Shown here piece after piece: positions 12,071-24,900 of a stretch of DNA of 64,000 bases. Each line of letters begins with the position of its first letter. Within the stretch, counting starts at the first letter, position 1. The position numbers and the translations under genes were made by a program. The notes beneath the pieces are model-generated. The model was not told the origin of the DNA and searched no databases. It saw nothing but the letters and a program-made list of their open reading frames with translations. Source of the stretch: Euonymus europaeus. Taxonomy: Eukaryota > Streptophyta > Magnoliopsida > Celastrales > Celastraceae. Location: positions 6,572,001-6,636,000 of the forward strand of contig OY756970.1 in the NCBI GenBank assembly GCA_963580455.1, given 5' to 3'.

Positions 12071-14311
12071 GAATTGAGCAACTTCAGACTATCAAAGTTG
12101 CTCGGTGTACACTTTTTATTGTTCTTCTATGTCAAATTTTATGAGTATAAGCTTCCTAGATTATTTCGATGCCAAAACCCCAACTTTCTATGACAAATGG
12201 ACGAAACCGTTTAAAGCTCCTCCATAGAGTGAGTTGAGCAACTTCGGACTATCAAAGTTGCTCGGTGTACACTTTTTATTGTTCTTCTATGTCAAATTTC
12301 GTGAGTATAGGCTTCCTAGATTATTTCGACGCCAAACCCCAACTTTCTATGACAAATCGACAAAACCGTTTAAAGGTCCTCTAGAGAGTGAGTTGAGCAA
12401 CTTCGGACTATCAAAGTTGCTCGGTATACACTTTTGATTGTTCTTCTATGTCAAATTTTACGAGTATAAGCTTACTAGATTATTTCTGTGCCAAAACCCC
12501 AACTTTCTATGACAAATGGACAAAAGCGTTTAAAGCTCCTCCATAGAGTGAGTTTAGCAACTTCGGACTATCAATGTTGCTCGGTGTACACTCTTTATTG
12601 TTCTTCTATGTCAAATTTTACGAGTATAAGCTTCCTAGATTATTTCGATTCCAAAACCCCAACTTTCTATGACAAATGGACAAAACCGTTTAAAGCTCCT
12701 CCATACAGTGAGTTGAGCAACTTCGGACTATCAAAGTTGCTCGGTGTTCAGTCTTTATTGTTCTTCCATGTCAAATTTTACGAGTATAAGCTTCCAAGAT
12801 TATTTGGATACGAAAACACCAACTTTAAAAGACAAATGGACAAAAACGTTAAAAGATCCTCAATAGAGATAGTTGAGGGAATTCGAATCATCAAAGTTCC
12901 TCGGTGTACACTTTTTATTGTTCTTCTATGTTAAATTTTACGAGTATAAGTTCCTAGATTATTTTGATCCCAAAACCCTAACTTTCTTATGACAAATGGA
13001 CAAACCCATTTAAAGCTCCTCCGTAGAGTGAGTTGAGCAACTTCGGACTATCAAAGCTATTCGGTGTACACTCTTTATTGTTCTTCTACCTAAAATTTTA
13101 CGAGTATAAGCTTCCTAGATTATTTCGATTCCAAAACCCCAACTTTCTATGACAAATGGACAAAACCGTTTAAAGCTCCTCCATAGAGTGAGTTGAGCAA
13201 CATCGGACTATCAAAGTTGCTCGGTGTACACTCTTTATTGTTCTTCTATGTCAAATTTTACGAGTATAAGCTTCCTAGATTATTTCGATGACAAAACCCC
13301 GACTTTCTATGACAAATGGACAAAACCGTTTAAAGCTCTTCCATAGAGTGAGTTGAGCAACTTCATACTATCAAAGTTGCTCGGTGTACACTCTTTATTG
13401 TTCTTCTATGTCAAATTTTACGAGTATAAGCTTCCTAGATTATTTCGATGCGAAAACACCAACTTTATAAGACAAATGGACAAAACCGTTTAAAGCTCCT
13501 CCACAGAGTGAGTTGAGCAACTTCGGACTATCAAAGTTGCTCGGTGTACAATTTTTATTGTTCTTCTATGTCAAATTTTACGAGTATAAGCTTCCTAGAT
13601 TATTTCGATGCCAAAACCCCAACTTTCTTATGACAAATGGACAAAACCTTTAAAAGCTACTTCATAGTGATAGTTGAGCAATTCCGGACCATCAAAATTG
13701 CTCGGTGTACACTTTTTATTGTTCTTCTAAGTCAAATTTTACGAGTATATGTTTCCTAGATTATTTCGATGCCAAAACTCCAACTTTATATGACAAATGG
13801 ACAAAACCGTTTAAAGCTCCTCCAAAGAGTGAGTTGAGCAACTTCGGACTATCAAAGTTGCTCGGTGTACACTTTTTATTGTTCTTCTATGTCAAATTTT
13901 ATGAGTATAAGCTTCCTAGATTATTTCGATGCCAAAACCCCAACTTTGTATGACAAATGGACGAAACCGTTTAAAGCTCCTCCATAGAGCGAGTTGAGCA
14001 ACTTAGGACAATCAAAGTTGCTCGGTGTACAGTCTTTATTGTTCTTCTATGTCAAATTTCATGAGTATAGGCTTCCTAGATTATTTCGATGCCAAAACTC
14101 TAACTTTCTATGACAAATGGACAAAACCTTTTAAAGCTCCTCTAGAGAGTGAGTTGAGCAACTTCGGACTATCGAAGTTGCTCGGTGTACACTTTTTATT
14201 GTTTTTCTATGTCAAATTTTACGAGTATAAGCTTCCTAGATTATTTCGATGCCAAAAACCGAACTTTCCTATGACAAATGGACAAAACCGTTTATAACTC
14301 CTCCATAGAGT
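12071..14311 (+). repeat. HOR unit 5: contracted to 14 monomers, 2,241 bp
   Basis: The start and end are like those of the 18-monomer units, but four monomers (about 640 bp, the counterparts of roughly 9,830-10,468 in unit 4) are absent. The join lies in the hybrid monomer at 12,550-12,709. All later units of the block keep this contracted form, so the deletion happened once and was then amplified. Confidence 0.92.
12550..12709 (+). repeat. Hybrid monomer marking the four-monomer deletion
   Basis: The left half matches the fourth monomer of the 18-monomer unit (9,669 type: GTTTAGCAACTTCGG and TTCTATGTCAAA). The right half matches the eighth (10,309 type: TTTTACGAG, TTTCGATTCC, and CATACAGTGAG at the end). 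These two parent monomers resemble each other in their first half (both have TCAATGTTGC and CACTCTTT), which would favour mispairing. The same hybrid recurs in units 6-9. Confidence 0.85.
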
Positions 14312-16552
14312 GAATTGAGCAACTTCAGACTATCAAAGTTGCTCGGTGTACACTTTTTATTGTTCTTCTATGTCAAATTTTATGAGTATAAGCTTCCTAG
14401 ATTATTTCGATGCCAAAACCCCAACTTTCTATGACAAATGGACGAAACCGTTTAAAGCTCCTCCATAGAGTGAGTTGAGCAACTTCGGACTATCGAAGTT
14501 GCTCGGTGTACACTTTTTATTGTTCTTCTATGTCAAATTTCATGAGTATAGGCTTCCTAGATTATTTCGATGACAAACCCCAACTTTCTATGACAAATCG
14601 ACAAAACCGTTTAAAGCTCCTCTAGAGAGTGAGTTGAGCAACTTCGGACTATCAAAGTTGCTCGGTATACACTTTTGATTGTTCTTCTATGTCAAATTTT
14701 ACGAGTATAAGCTTACTAGATTATTTCTGTGCCAAAACTCCAACTTTCTATGACAAATGGACAAAACCGTTTAAAGCTCCTCCATAGAGTGAGTTTAGCA
14801 ACTTCGGACTATCAATGTTGCTCGGTGTACACTCTTTATTGTTCTTTTACGTCAAATTTTACGAGTATAAGCTTCCTAGATTATTTCGATTCCAAAACCC
14901 CAACTTTCTATGACAAATGGACAAAACCGTTTAAAGCTCCTCCATACAGTGAGTTGAGCAACTTCGGACTATCAAAGTTGCTCGGTGTTCAGTCTTTATT
15001 GTTCTTCCATGTCAAATTTTACGAGTATAAGCTTCCAAGATTATTTGGATACGAAAACACCAACTTTAAAAGACAAATGGACAAAAACGTTAAAAGATCC
15101 TTAATAGAGATAGTTGAGGGAATTCGAATCATCAAAGTTCCTCGGTGTACACTTGTTATTGTTCTTCTATGTTAAATTTTACGAGTATAAGTTCCTAGAT
15201 TATTTTGATCCCAAAACCCTAACTTTCTTATGACAAATGGACAAACCCATTTAAAGCTCCTCCGTAGAGTGAGTTGAGCAACTTCGGACTATCAAAGCTA
15301 TTCGGTGTACACTCTTTATTGTTCTTCTACCTAAAATTTTACGAGTATAAGCTTCCTAGATTATTCCGATTCCAAAACCCCAACTTTCTATGACAAATGG
15401 ACAAAACCGTTTAAAGCTCCTCCATAGAGTGAATTGAGCAACATCGGACTATGAAAGTTGCTCGGTGTACACTCTTTATTGTTCTTCTATGTCAAATTTT
15501 ACGAGTATAAGCTTCCTAGATTATTTCGATGACAAAACCCCAACTTTCTATGACAAATGGACAAAACCGTTTAAAGCTCTTCCATAGAGTGAGTTGAGCA
15601 ACTTCATACTATCAAAGTTGCTCGGTGTACACTCTTTATTGTTCTTCTATGTCAAATTTTACGAGTATAAGCTTCCTAGATTATTTCGAGGCGAAAACAC
15701 CAACTTTATAAGACAAATGGACAAAACCGTTTAAAGCTCCTCCACGGAGTGAGTTGAGCAACTTCGGACTATCAAATTTGCTCGGTGTACACTTTTTATT
15801 GTTCTTCTATGTTAAATTTTACGAGTATAAGCTTCCTAGATTATTTCGATGCCAAAACCCCAACTTTCTTATGACAAATGGACAAAACCTTTAAAAGCTA
15901 CTTCATAGTGATAGTTGAGCAATTCCGGACCATCAAAATTGCTCGGTGTACACTTTTTATTGTTCTTCTAAGTCAAATTTTACGAGTATATGTTTCCTAG
16001 ATTATTTCGATGCCAAAACTCCAACTTTATATGACAAATGGATAAAACCGTTTAAAGCTCCTCCATAGAGTGAGTTGAGCTACTTCGGACTATCAAAGTT
16101 GCTCGGTGTATACTTTTTATTGTTCTTCTATGTCAAATTTTATGAGTATAAGCTTCCTAGATTATTTCGATGCCAAAACCCCAACTTTGTATGACAAATG
16201 GACGAAACCGTTTAAAGCTCCTCCATAGAGCGACTTGAGCAAATTCGGACTATCAAAGTTGCTCGGTGTACAGTCTTTATTGTTCTTCTATGTCAAATTT
16301 CATGAGTATAGGCTTCCTAGATTATTTCGATGCCAAAACTCCAACTTTCTATGACAAATGGACAAAACCTTTTAAAGCTCCTCTAGAGAGTGACTTGAGC
16401 AACTTCGGACTATCGAAGTTGCTCGGTGTACACTTTTTATTGTTTTTCTATGTCAAATTTTACGAGTATAAGCTTCCTAGATTATTTCGATGCCAAAAAC
16501 CGAACTTTCCTATGACAAATGGACAAAACCGTTTATAACTCCTCCATAGAGT
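14312..16552 (+). repeat. HOR unit 6: 14 monomers, 2,241 bp (subtype b)
   Basis: Colinear with unit 5 but with its own subtype markers: GATGACAAACCCC near 14,568, GCCAAAACTCCAAC near 14,731, GATCCTTAATAG near 15,096, TTTCGAGGCGAAAAC near 15,687, and AGAGTGACTTGAGC near 16,389. Unit 8 shares these markers. Confidence 0.93.
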
Positions 16553-18793
16553 GAATTGAGCAAGTTCAGACTATCAAAGTTGCTCGGTGTACACTTTTTA
16601 TTGTTCTTCTATGTCAAATTTTATGAGTATAAGCTTCCTAGATTATTTCGATGCCAAAACCCCAACTTTCTATGACAAATGGACGAAACCGTTTAAAGCT
16701 CCTCCATAGAGTGAGTTGAGCAACTTCGGACTATCAAAGTTCCTCGGTGTACACTTTTTATTGTTCTTCTATGTCAAATTTCATGAGTATAGGCTTCCTA
16801 GATTATTTCGATGCCAAACCCCAACTTTCTATGACAAATCGACAAAACCGTTTAAAGCTCCTCTAGAGAGTGAGTTGAGCAACTTCGGACTATCAAAGTT
16901 GCTCGGTATACACTTTTGATTGTTCTTCTATGTCAAATTTTATGAGTATAAGCTTACTAGATTATTTCTGTGCCAAAACCCCAACTTTCTATGACAAATG
17001 GACAAAAGCGTTTAAAGCTCCTCCATAGAGTGAGTTTAGCAACTTCGGACTATCAATGTTGCTCGGTGTACACTCTTTATTGTTCTTCTATGTCAAATTT
17101 TACGAGTATAAGCTTCCTAGATTATTTCGATTCCAAAACCCCAACTTTCTATGACAAATGGACAAAACCGTTTAAAGCTCCTCCATACAGTGAGTTGAGC
17201 AACTTCGGACTATCAAAGTTGCTCGGTGTTCAGTCTTTATTGTTCTTCCATGTCAAATTTTACGAGTATAAGCTTCCAAGATTATTTGGATACGAAAACA
17301 CCAACTTTAAAAGACAAATGGACAAAAACGTTAAAAGATCCTCAATAGAGATAGTTGAGGGAATTCGAATCATCAAAGTTCCTCGGTGTACACTTTTTAT
17401 TGTTCTTCTATGTTAAATTTTACGAGTATAAGTTCCTAGATTATTTTGATCCCAAAACCCTAACTTTCTTATGACAAATGGACAAACCCATTTAAAGCTC
17501 CTCCGTAGAGTGAGTTGAGCAACTTCGGACTATCAAAGCTATTCGGTGTACACTCTTTATTGTTCTTCTACCTAAAATTTTACGAGTATAAGCTTCCTAG
17601 ATTATTTCGATTCCAAAACCCCAACTTTCTATGACAAATGGACAAAACCGTTTAAAGCTCCTCCATAGAGTGAGTTGAGCAACATCGGACTATCAAAGTT
17701 GCTCGGTGTACACTCTTTATTGTTCTTCTATGTCAAATTTTACGAGTATAAGCTTCCTAGATTATTTCGATGACAAAACCCCGACTTTCTATGACAAATG
17801 GACAAAACCGTTTAAAGCTCTTCCATAGAGTGAGTTGAGCAACTTCATACTATCAAAGTTGCTCGGTGTACACTCTTTATTGTTCTTCTATGTCAAATTT
17901 TACGAGTATAAGCTTCCTAGATTATTTCGATGCGAAAACACCAACTTTATAAGACAAATGGACAAAACCGTTTAAAGCTCCTCCACAGAGTGAGTTGAGC
18001 AACTTCGGACTATCAAAGTTGCTCGGTGTACACTTTTTATTGTTCTTCTACGTCAAATTTTACGAGTATAAGCTTCCTAGATTATTTCGATGCCAAAACC
18101 CCAACTTTCTTATGACAAATGGACAAAACCTTTAAAAGCTACTTCATAGTGATAGTTGAGCAATTCCGGACCATCAAAATTGCTCGGTGTACACTTTTTA
18201 TTGTTCTTCTAAGTCAAATTTTACGAGTATATGTTTCCTAGATTATTTTGATGCCAAAACTCCAACTTTATATGACAAATGGACAAAACCGTTTAAAGCT
18301 CCTCCAAAGAGTGAGTTGAGCAACTTCGGACTATCAAAGTTGCTCGGTGTACACTTTTTATTGTTCTTCTATGTTAAATTTTATGAGTATAAGCTTCCTA
18401 GATTATTTCGATGCCAAAACCCCAACTTTGTATGACAAATGGACGAAACCGTTTAAAGCTCCTCCATAGAGCGAGTTGAGCAACTTAGGACAATCAAAGT
18501 TGCTCGGTGTACAGTCTTTATTGTTCTTCTATGTCAAATTTCATGAGTATAGGCTTCCTAGATTATTTCGATGCCAAAACTCTAACTTTCTATGACAAAT
18601 GGACAAAACCTTTTAAAGCTCCTCTAGAGAGTGAGTTGAGCAACTTCGGACTATCGAAGTTGCTCGGTGTACACTTTTTATTGTTTTTCTATGTCAAATT
18701 TTACGAGTATAAGCTTCCTAGATTATTTCGATGCCCAAAACCGAACTTTCCTATGACAAATGGACAAAACCGTTTATAACTCCTCCATAGAGT
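16553..18793 (+). repeat. HOR unit 7: 14 monomers, 2,241 bp (subtype a)
   Basis: Most markers are those of unit 5, including GACAAAAGCG near 17,002, CCCCGACTTTC near 17,779, AGGACAATC near 18,487 and AACTCTAACTTTC near 18,578. The start carries AAAGTTCCTCGG near 16,736, where unit 5 has AAAGTTGCTCGG. Confidence 0.93.
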
Positions 18794-21034
18794 GAATTGA
18801 GCAACTTCAGACTATCAAAGTTGCTCGGTGTACACTTTTTATTGTTCTTCTATGTCAAATTTTATGAGTATAAGCTTCCTAGATTATTTCGATGCCAAAA
18901 CCCCAACTTTCTATGACAAATGGACGAAACCGTTTAAAGCTCCTCCATAGAGTGAGTTGAGCAACTTCGGACTATCGAAGTTGCTCGGTGTACACTTTTT
19001 ATTGTTCTTCTATGTCAAATTTCATGAGTATAGGCTTCCTAGATTATTTCGATGACAAACCCCAACTTTCTATGACAAATCGACAAAACCGTTTAAAGCT
19101 CCTCTAGAGAGTGAGTTGAGCAACTTCGGACTATCAAAGTTGCTCGGTATACACTTTTGATTGTTCTTCTATGTCAAATTTTACGAGTATAAGCTTACTA
19201 GATTATTTCTGTGCCAAAACTCCAACTTTCTATGACAAATGGACAAAACCGTTTAAAGCTCCTCCATAGAGTGAGTTTAGCAACTTCGGACTATCAATGT
19301 TGCTCGGTGTACACTCTTTATTGTTCTTCTACGTCAAATTTTACGAGTATAAGCTTCCTAGATTATTTCGATTCCAAAACCCCAACTTTCTATGACAAAT
19401 GGACAAAACCGTTTAAAGCTCCTCCATACAGTGAGTTGAGCAACTTCGGACTATCAAAGTTGCTCGGTGTTCAGTCTTTATTGTTCTTCCATGTCAAATT
19501 TTACGAGTATAAGCTTCCAAGATTATTTGGATACGAAAACACCAACTTTAAAAGACAAATGGACAAAAACGTTAAAAGATCCTTAACAGAGATAGTTGAG
19601 GGAATTCGAATCATCAAAGTTCCTCGGTGTACACTTTTTATTGTTCTTCTATGTTAAATTTTACGAGTATAAGTTCCTAGATTATTTTGATCCCAAAACC
19701 CTAACTTTCTTATGACAAATGGACAAACCCATTTAAAGCTCCTCCGTAGAGTGAGTTGAGCAACTTCGGACTATCAAAGCTATTCGGTGTACACTCTTTA
19801 TTGTTCTTCTACCTAAAATTTTACGAGTATAAGCTTCCTAGATTATTTCGATTCCAAAACCCCAACTTTCTATGACAAATGGACAAAACCGTTTAAAGCT
19901 CCTCCATAGAGTGAATTGAGCAACATCGGACTATGAAAGTTGCTCGGTGTACACTCTTTATTGTTCTTCTATGTCAAATTTTACGAGTATAAGCTTCCTA
20001 GATTATTTCGATGACAAAACCCCAACTTTCTATGACAAATGGACAAAACCGTTTAAAGCTCTTCCATAGAGTGAGTTGAGCAACTTCATACTATCAAAGT
20101 TGCTCGGTGTACACTCTTTATTGTTCTTCTATGTCAAATTTTACGAGTATAAGCTTCCTAGATTATTTCGAGGCGAAAACACCAACTTTATAAGACAAAT
20201 GGACAAAACCGTTTAAAGCTCCTCCACGGAGTGAGTTGAGCAACTTCGGACTATCAAAGTTGCTCGGTGTACACTTTTTATTGTTCTTCTATGTTAAATT
20301 TTACGAGTATAAGCTTCCTAGATTATTTCGATGCCAAAACCCCAACTTTCTTATGACAAATGGACAAAACCTTTAAAAGCTACTTCATAGTGATAGTTGA
20401 GCAATTCCGGACCATCAAAATTGCTCGGTGTACACTTTTTATTGTTCTTCTAAGTCAAATTTTACGAGTATATGTTTCCTAGATTATTTCGATGCCAAAA
20501 CTCCAACTTTATATGACAAATGGATAAAACCGTTTAAAGCTCCTCCATAGAGTGAGTTGAGCAACTTCGGACTATCAAAGTTGCTCGGTGTATACTTTTT
20601 ATTGTTCTTCTATGTCAAATTTTATGAGTATAAGCTTCCTAGATTATTTCGATGCCAAAACCCCGACTTTGTATGACAAATGGACGAAACCGTTTAAAGC
20701 TCCTCCATAGAGCGACTTGAGCAAATTCGGACAATCAAAGTTGCTCGGTGTACAGTCTTTATTGTTCTTCTATGTCAAATTTCATGAGTATAGGCTTCCT
20801 AGATTATTTCGATGCCAAAACTCCAACTTTCTATGACAAATGGACAAAACCTTTTAAAGCTCCTCTAGAGAGTGACTTGAGCAACTTCGGACTATCGAAG
20901 TTGCTCGGTGTACACTTTTTATTGTTTTTCTATGTCAAATTTTACGAGTATAAGCTTCCTAGATTATTTCGATGCCAAAAACCGAACTTTCCTATGACAA
21001 ATGGACAAAACCGTTTATAACTCCTCCATAGAGT
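18794..21034 (+). repeat. HOR unit 8: 14 monomers, 2,241 bp (subtype b)
   Basis: A near copy of unit 6 at a shift of 4,482 bp. It shares GATGACAAACCCC, GATCCTTAACAG (one further change), TTTCGAGGCG and AGAGTGACTTGAGC with unit 6. Confidence 0.93.
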
Positions 21035-21995
21035 GAATTGAGCAAGTTCAGACTATCAAAGTTGCTCGGTGTACACTTTTTATTGTTCTTCTATGTCAAA
21101 TTTTATGAGTATAAGCTTCCTAGATTATTTCGATGCCAAAACCCCAACTTTCTATGACAAATGGACGAAACCGTTTAAAGCTCCTCCATAGAGTGAGTTG
21201 AGCAACTTCGGACTATCAAAGTTCCTCGGTGTACACTTTTTATTGTTCTTCTATGTCAAATTTCATGAGTATAGGCTTCCTAGATTATTTCGATGCCAAA
21301 CCCCAACTTTCTATGACAAATCGACAAAACCGTTTAAAGCTCCTCTAGAGAGTGAGTTGAGCAACTTCGGACTATCAAAGTTGCTCGGTATACACTTTTG
21401 ATTGTTCTTCTATGTCAAATTTTATGAGTATAAGCTTACTAGATTATTTATGTGCCAAAACCCCAACTTTCTATGACAAATGGACAAAAGCGTTTAAAGC
21501 TCCTCCATAGAGTGAGTTTAGCAACTTCGGACTATCAATGTTGCTCGGTGTACACTCTTTATTGTTCTTCTACGTCAAATTTTACGAGTATAAGCTTCCT
21601 AGATTATTTCGATTCCAAAACCCCAACTTTCTATGACAAATGGACAAAACCGTTTAAAGCTCCTCCATACAGTGAGTTGAGCAACTTCGGACTATCAAAG
21701 TTGCTCGGTGTTCAGTCTTTATTGTTCTTCCATGTCAAATTTTACGAGTATAAGCTTCCAAGATTATTTGGATACGAAAACACCAACTTTAAAAGACAAA
21801 TGGACAAAAACATTAAAAGATCCTCAATAGAGATAGTTGAGGGAATTCGAATCATCAAAGTTCCTCGGTGTACACTTTTTATTGTTCTTCTATGTTAAAT
21901 TTTACGAGTATAAGTTCCTAGATTATTTTGATCCCAAAACCCTAACTTTCTTATGACAAATGGACAAACCCATTTAAAGCTCCTCCGTAGAGTGA
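21035..21995 (+). repeat. HOR unit 9: partial, about six monomers
   Basis: Monomers at 21,035, 21,195, 21,354, 21,514, 21,674 and 21,834 follow the subtype-a order. Inside the monomer starting at 21,994 the sequence changes (TTGAGGGACTTCGG and GTACAGTC, where unit 8 has TTGAGCAACTTCGG and AAAGCTATTCGG). This is the right edge of the first HOR block. Confidence 0.88.
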
Positions 21996-24900
21996 GTTGA
22001 GGGACTTCGGACTATCAAAGTTGCTCGGTGTACAGTCTTTATTGTTCTTCTATGTCAAATTTTACGAGTATAAGCTACCTAGATTATTTCGATACGAAAA
22101 CACCAACTTTATAAGACAAATGGACAAAAACGTTAAAAGATCCTCCATAGAGATAGTTGAGGGACTTCAAATCATCAAAGTTCCTTGGTGTACACTTTTT
22201 ATTGTTCTTCCATGACAAATTTTATGAGTATAAGCTTCCTAGATTATTTCGATGCGAAAACACCAACTTTATAAGACAAATGGACAAAACCGTTTAAAGC
22301 ACCTCCATAGAGTGAGTTGAGCAAATTTGGACTATCAAAGTTGCTCGGTGTACACTTTTTATTGTTCTTCTTTGTCAAATTTCATGAGTATAGGCTTCAT
22401 AGATTATTTCGATGCCAAAACCCCAACTATCTATGACAAATGGAAAATCCGTTTAAAGCTCCTCTAGAGAGTGAGTTGAGCAACTTCGGACTATCAAAGT
22501 TGTTTGGTGTACACTTTTTATTGTTCTTCTATGTCAAAATTTTACGAGTATAAGCTTCCTAGATTATTTCGATGCGAAAACACCAACTTTCTTATGACAA
22601 ATGTACAAAATCTTTAAAAGCTACTTCATAGTGATAGTTGAGCAATTCCGGACTATCAAAGCTGCTCGGTGTACACTTTTTATTGTTCTTCTAAGTCAAA
22701 TTTTACGAGTATATGTTTCCTAGATTATTTCGATGCCAAAACTCCAACTTTATATGACAAATGGACAAACCCGTTTAAAGCTCCTCCATAGAGTGAGTTG
22801 AGCAACTTCGGACTATCAAAGTTGCTCGGTGTACAGTCTTTATTGTTCTTCTATGTCAAATTTTACGAGTATAAGCTTCCTAGATTATTTCGATACGAAA
22901 ACACCAACTTTATAAGACAAATGGACAAAAACTTTAAAAGATCCTCCATAGAGATAGTTGAGGGACTTCAAATCATCAAAGTTGCTCGGTGTACACTTTT
23001 TATTGTTCTTCTATGTCAAATTTCACGAGTATAGGCTTCATAGATTATTTCGATGCCAAAACCCCAACTTTCTATGGCAATTAGACAAAACCGTTTAAAG
23101 CTCCTCTAGAGAGTGAGTGGAGCAACTTCGGACTATCAAAGTTGCTCGGTGTACACTTTTTATTGTTCTTCTATGTCAAATTTTACGAGTATAAGCTTCC
23201 TAGATTATTTCGATGCCTAGACCCCAACTTTCCTACGACAAATGGACAAAACCTCTAAAACTCCTCCGTAGAGTGAGTTGAGCAACTTCGGACTATCAAA
23301 GATGCTCGGTGTACACTTTTTATTGTTCTTCTATGTCAAATTTTACGAGTATAAGCTTCCTAGATTATTTCGATGACAAAACCTCAACTTTCTTATGACA
23401 AATGGACAAAACCTTTAAAAGCTACTTCATAGTGATAGTGGAGAAATTCCAGACCATCAAAGTTGCTCGATGTACACTTTTTATTCTTCTTCTAGGTCAA
23501 ATTTTACGAGTATATGTTTCCTAGATTATTTCGATGCCAAAACCCCAACTTTGTATAACAAATGGACGAAACCGTTTAAAGCTCCTCCATAGAGTGTGTT
23601 GAGCAACTTCGGACTGTCAAAGTTGCTCGGTGTACAGTCTTTATTGTTCTTCTATGTCAAATTTCACGAGTATAGGCTTCCTAGATTATTTCGATGCCAA
23701 AACTTTAACTTTCTATGACAAATGGACAAAACCTTTTAAAGCTTCTCTAGAGAGTGAGTTGAGACACTTCAGACTATCGAAGTTGCTCAATGTACACTTT
23801 TTATTTTTTTTCTATGTCAAATTTTACAAGTATAAGCTTCCTAGATTATTTCGATGCCAAAAACCCAACTTTCCTATGATAAATGGACAAAACTGTTTAT
23901 AACTCCTACATAGAGTGAGTTGAGCAACTTCAGACTATCAAAGTTGCTCTGTGTACACTTTTTATTGTTCTTCTATGTCAAATTTTATGAGTATAAGCTT
24001 CCTAGATTATTTCGATGCCAAAACCCCAACTTTCTCTGACAAATGGACGAAACCGTTTAAAGCTCCTCCATAGAGTGAGTTGAGCAAATTCGGACTATCA
24101 AAGTTGCTCGGTGTACAGTCTTTATTGTTCTTCTATGTCAAATTTTACGAGTATAAGCTTCCTAGATTATTTCGATACGAAAACACTAACTTTATAAGAC
24201 AAATGGACGAAAACGTTAAAAGATTATCCATAGAGAGAGTTGAGGAACTTCTAATCATCAAAGTTCCTCGGTGTACACTTTTTATTGTTCTTCTATTTCA
24301 AATTTTAAAAGTATAACCCTCCTAGATTATTTCGATGCCAAAACCTCAATTTTTCTATGACAAATGGAGAAACCCATTTAAAGCTCCTCCATAGAGTGAG
24401 TTGAGCAACTTCGGACTATCAAAGTTGCTCGGTGTACAGTTTTTATTGTTCTTCTATGTCAAATTTTATGAGTATAAGCTTCCTAGATTATTTCGATGCT
24501 AAAACCTCAACTTTCTATGACAAATGGACAAAACCATTTAAAGCTCCTCCATAGATTGAGTTGAGCAACTTCGAACTATCAAAATTGCTCGGTGTACACT
24601 TTTTATTGTTCTTCTATGTCAAATTTTACGAGCATAAGCTTCCTAGATTATTCCGATGCCAAAACCCCAACTTTCTTATGACAAATGGACAAAACCGTTT
24701 AAAGCTCCTCTAGAGAGTGAGTTGAGCAATTCCGGAGCATCAAAGTTGCTCGGTGTACACTTTTTATTGTTCTTCTAAGTCAAATTTTACGAGTATATGT
24801 TTACTTGATTATTTCGATGCCAAAACCCCAACTTTATATGACAAATTGACAAAACCGTTTCAAGCTCCTCCATAGAGTGGGTTGAGCAACTTCGGACTAT

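Larger units (their letters stand above)
2600..12450 (+). repeat. 6,240-bp super-period (pairs of HOR units)
   Basis: Units alternate between two subtypes, so the best match to a position lies two units away. Examples: the ATGCCAAATTTC/TTTCCATGAC end monomer at ~2,690 recurs at ~8,930, while the TGTCAAATTTC/TTTCTATGAC form at ~5,570 recurs at ~11,810; TTATTTATGTGCC at 3,360 recurs at 9,600. Each shift is 6,240 bp (2,881 + 3,359). The ends are approximate. Confidence 0.75.
12450..21900 (+). repeat. 4,482-bp super-period (two 14-monomer units)
   Basis: Subtypes a and b alternate a-b-a-b-a from unit 5 to unit 9, so the true repeating unit here is 28 monomers, about 2.1 copies. Landmark pairs at a 4,482-bp shift: GACAAAAGCG near 12,520, 17,002 and 21,484; TTTCGAGGCG near 15,685 and 20,167. 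It derives from the paired organization of the 18-monomer units after the four-monomer deletion. Confidence 0.8.

Noticed and set aside
12488..12934. Open frames up to 148 codons, all on the + strand, repeated through the window (e.g. 12,488, 14,729, 16,970, 19,211 and 21,452)
   Set aside because: They are read-through of the satellite in stop-poor phases. The peptide is the monomer translated in successive frames (160 is not a multiple of 3). They recur at HOR spacing, begin and end at variant stop codons, and show no coding signature or known domain.
22560..23230. Possible transposon insertion in the irregular 22-25 kb interval
   Set aside because: Every ~160 bp still aligns to the monomer. 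The irregularity is point changes and class mixing, not foreign DNA, and no terminal repeats or target-site duplications are seen.
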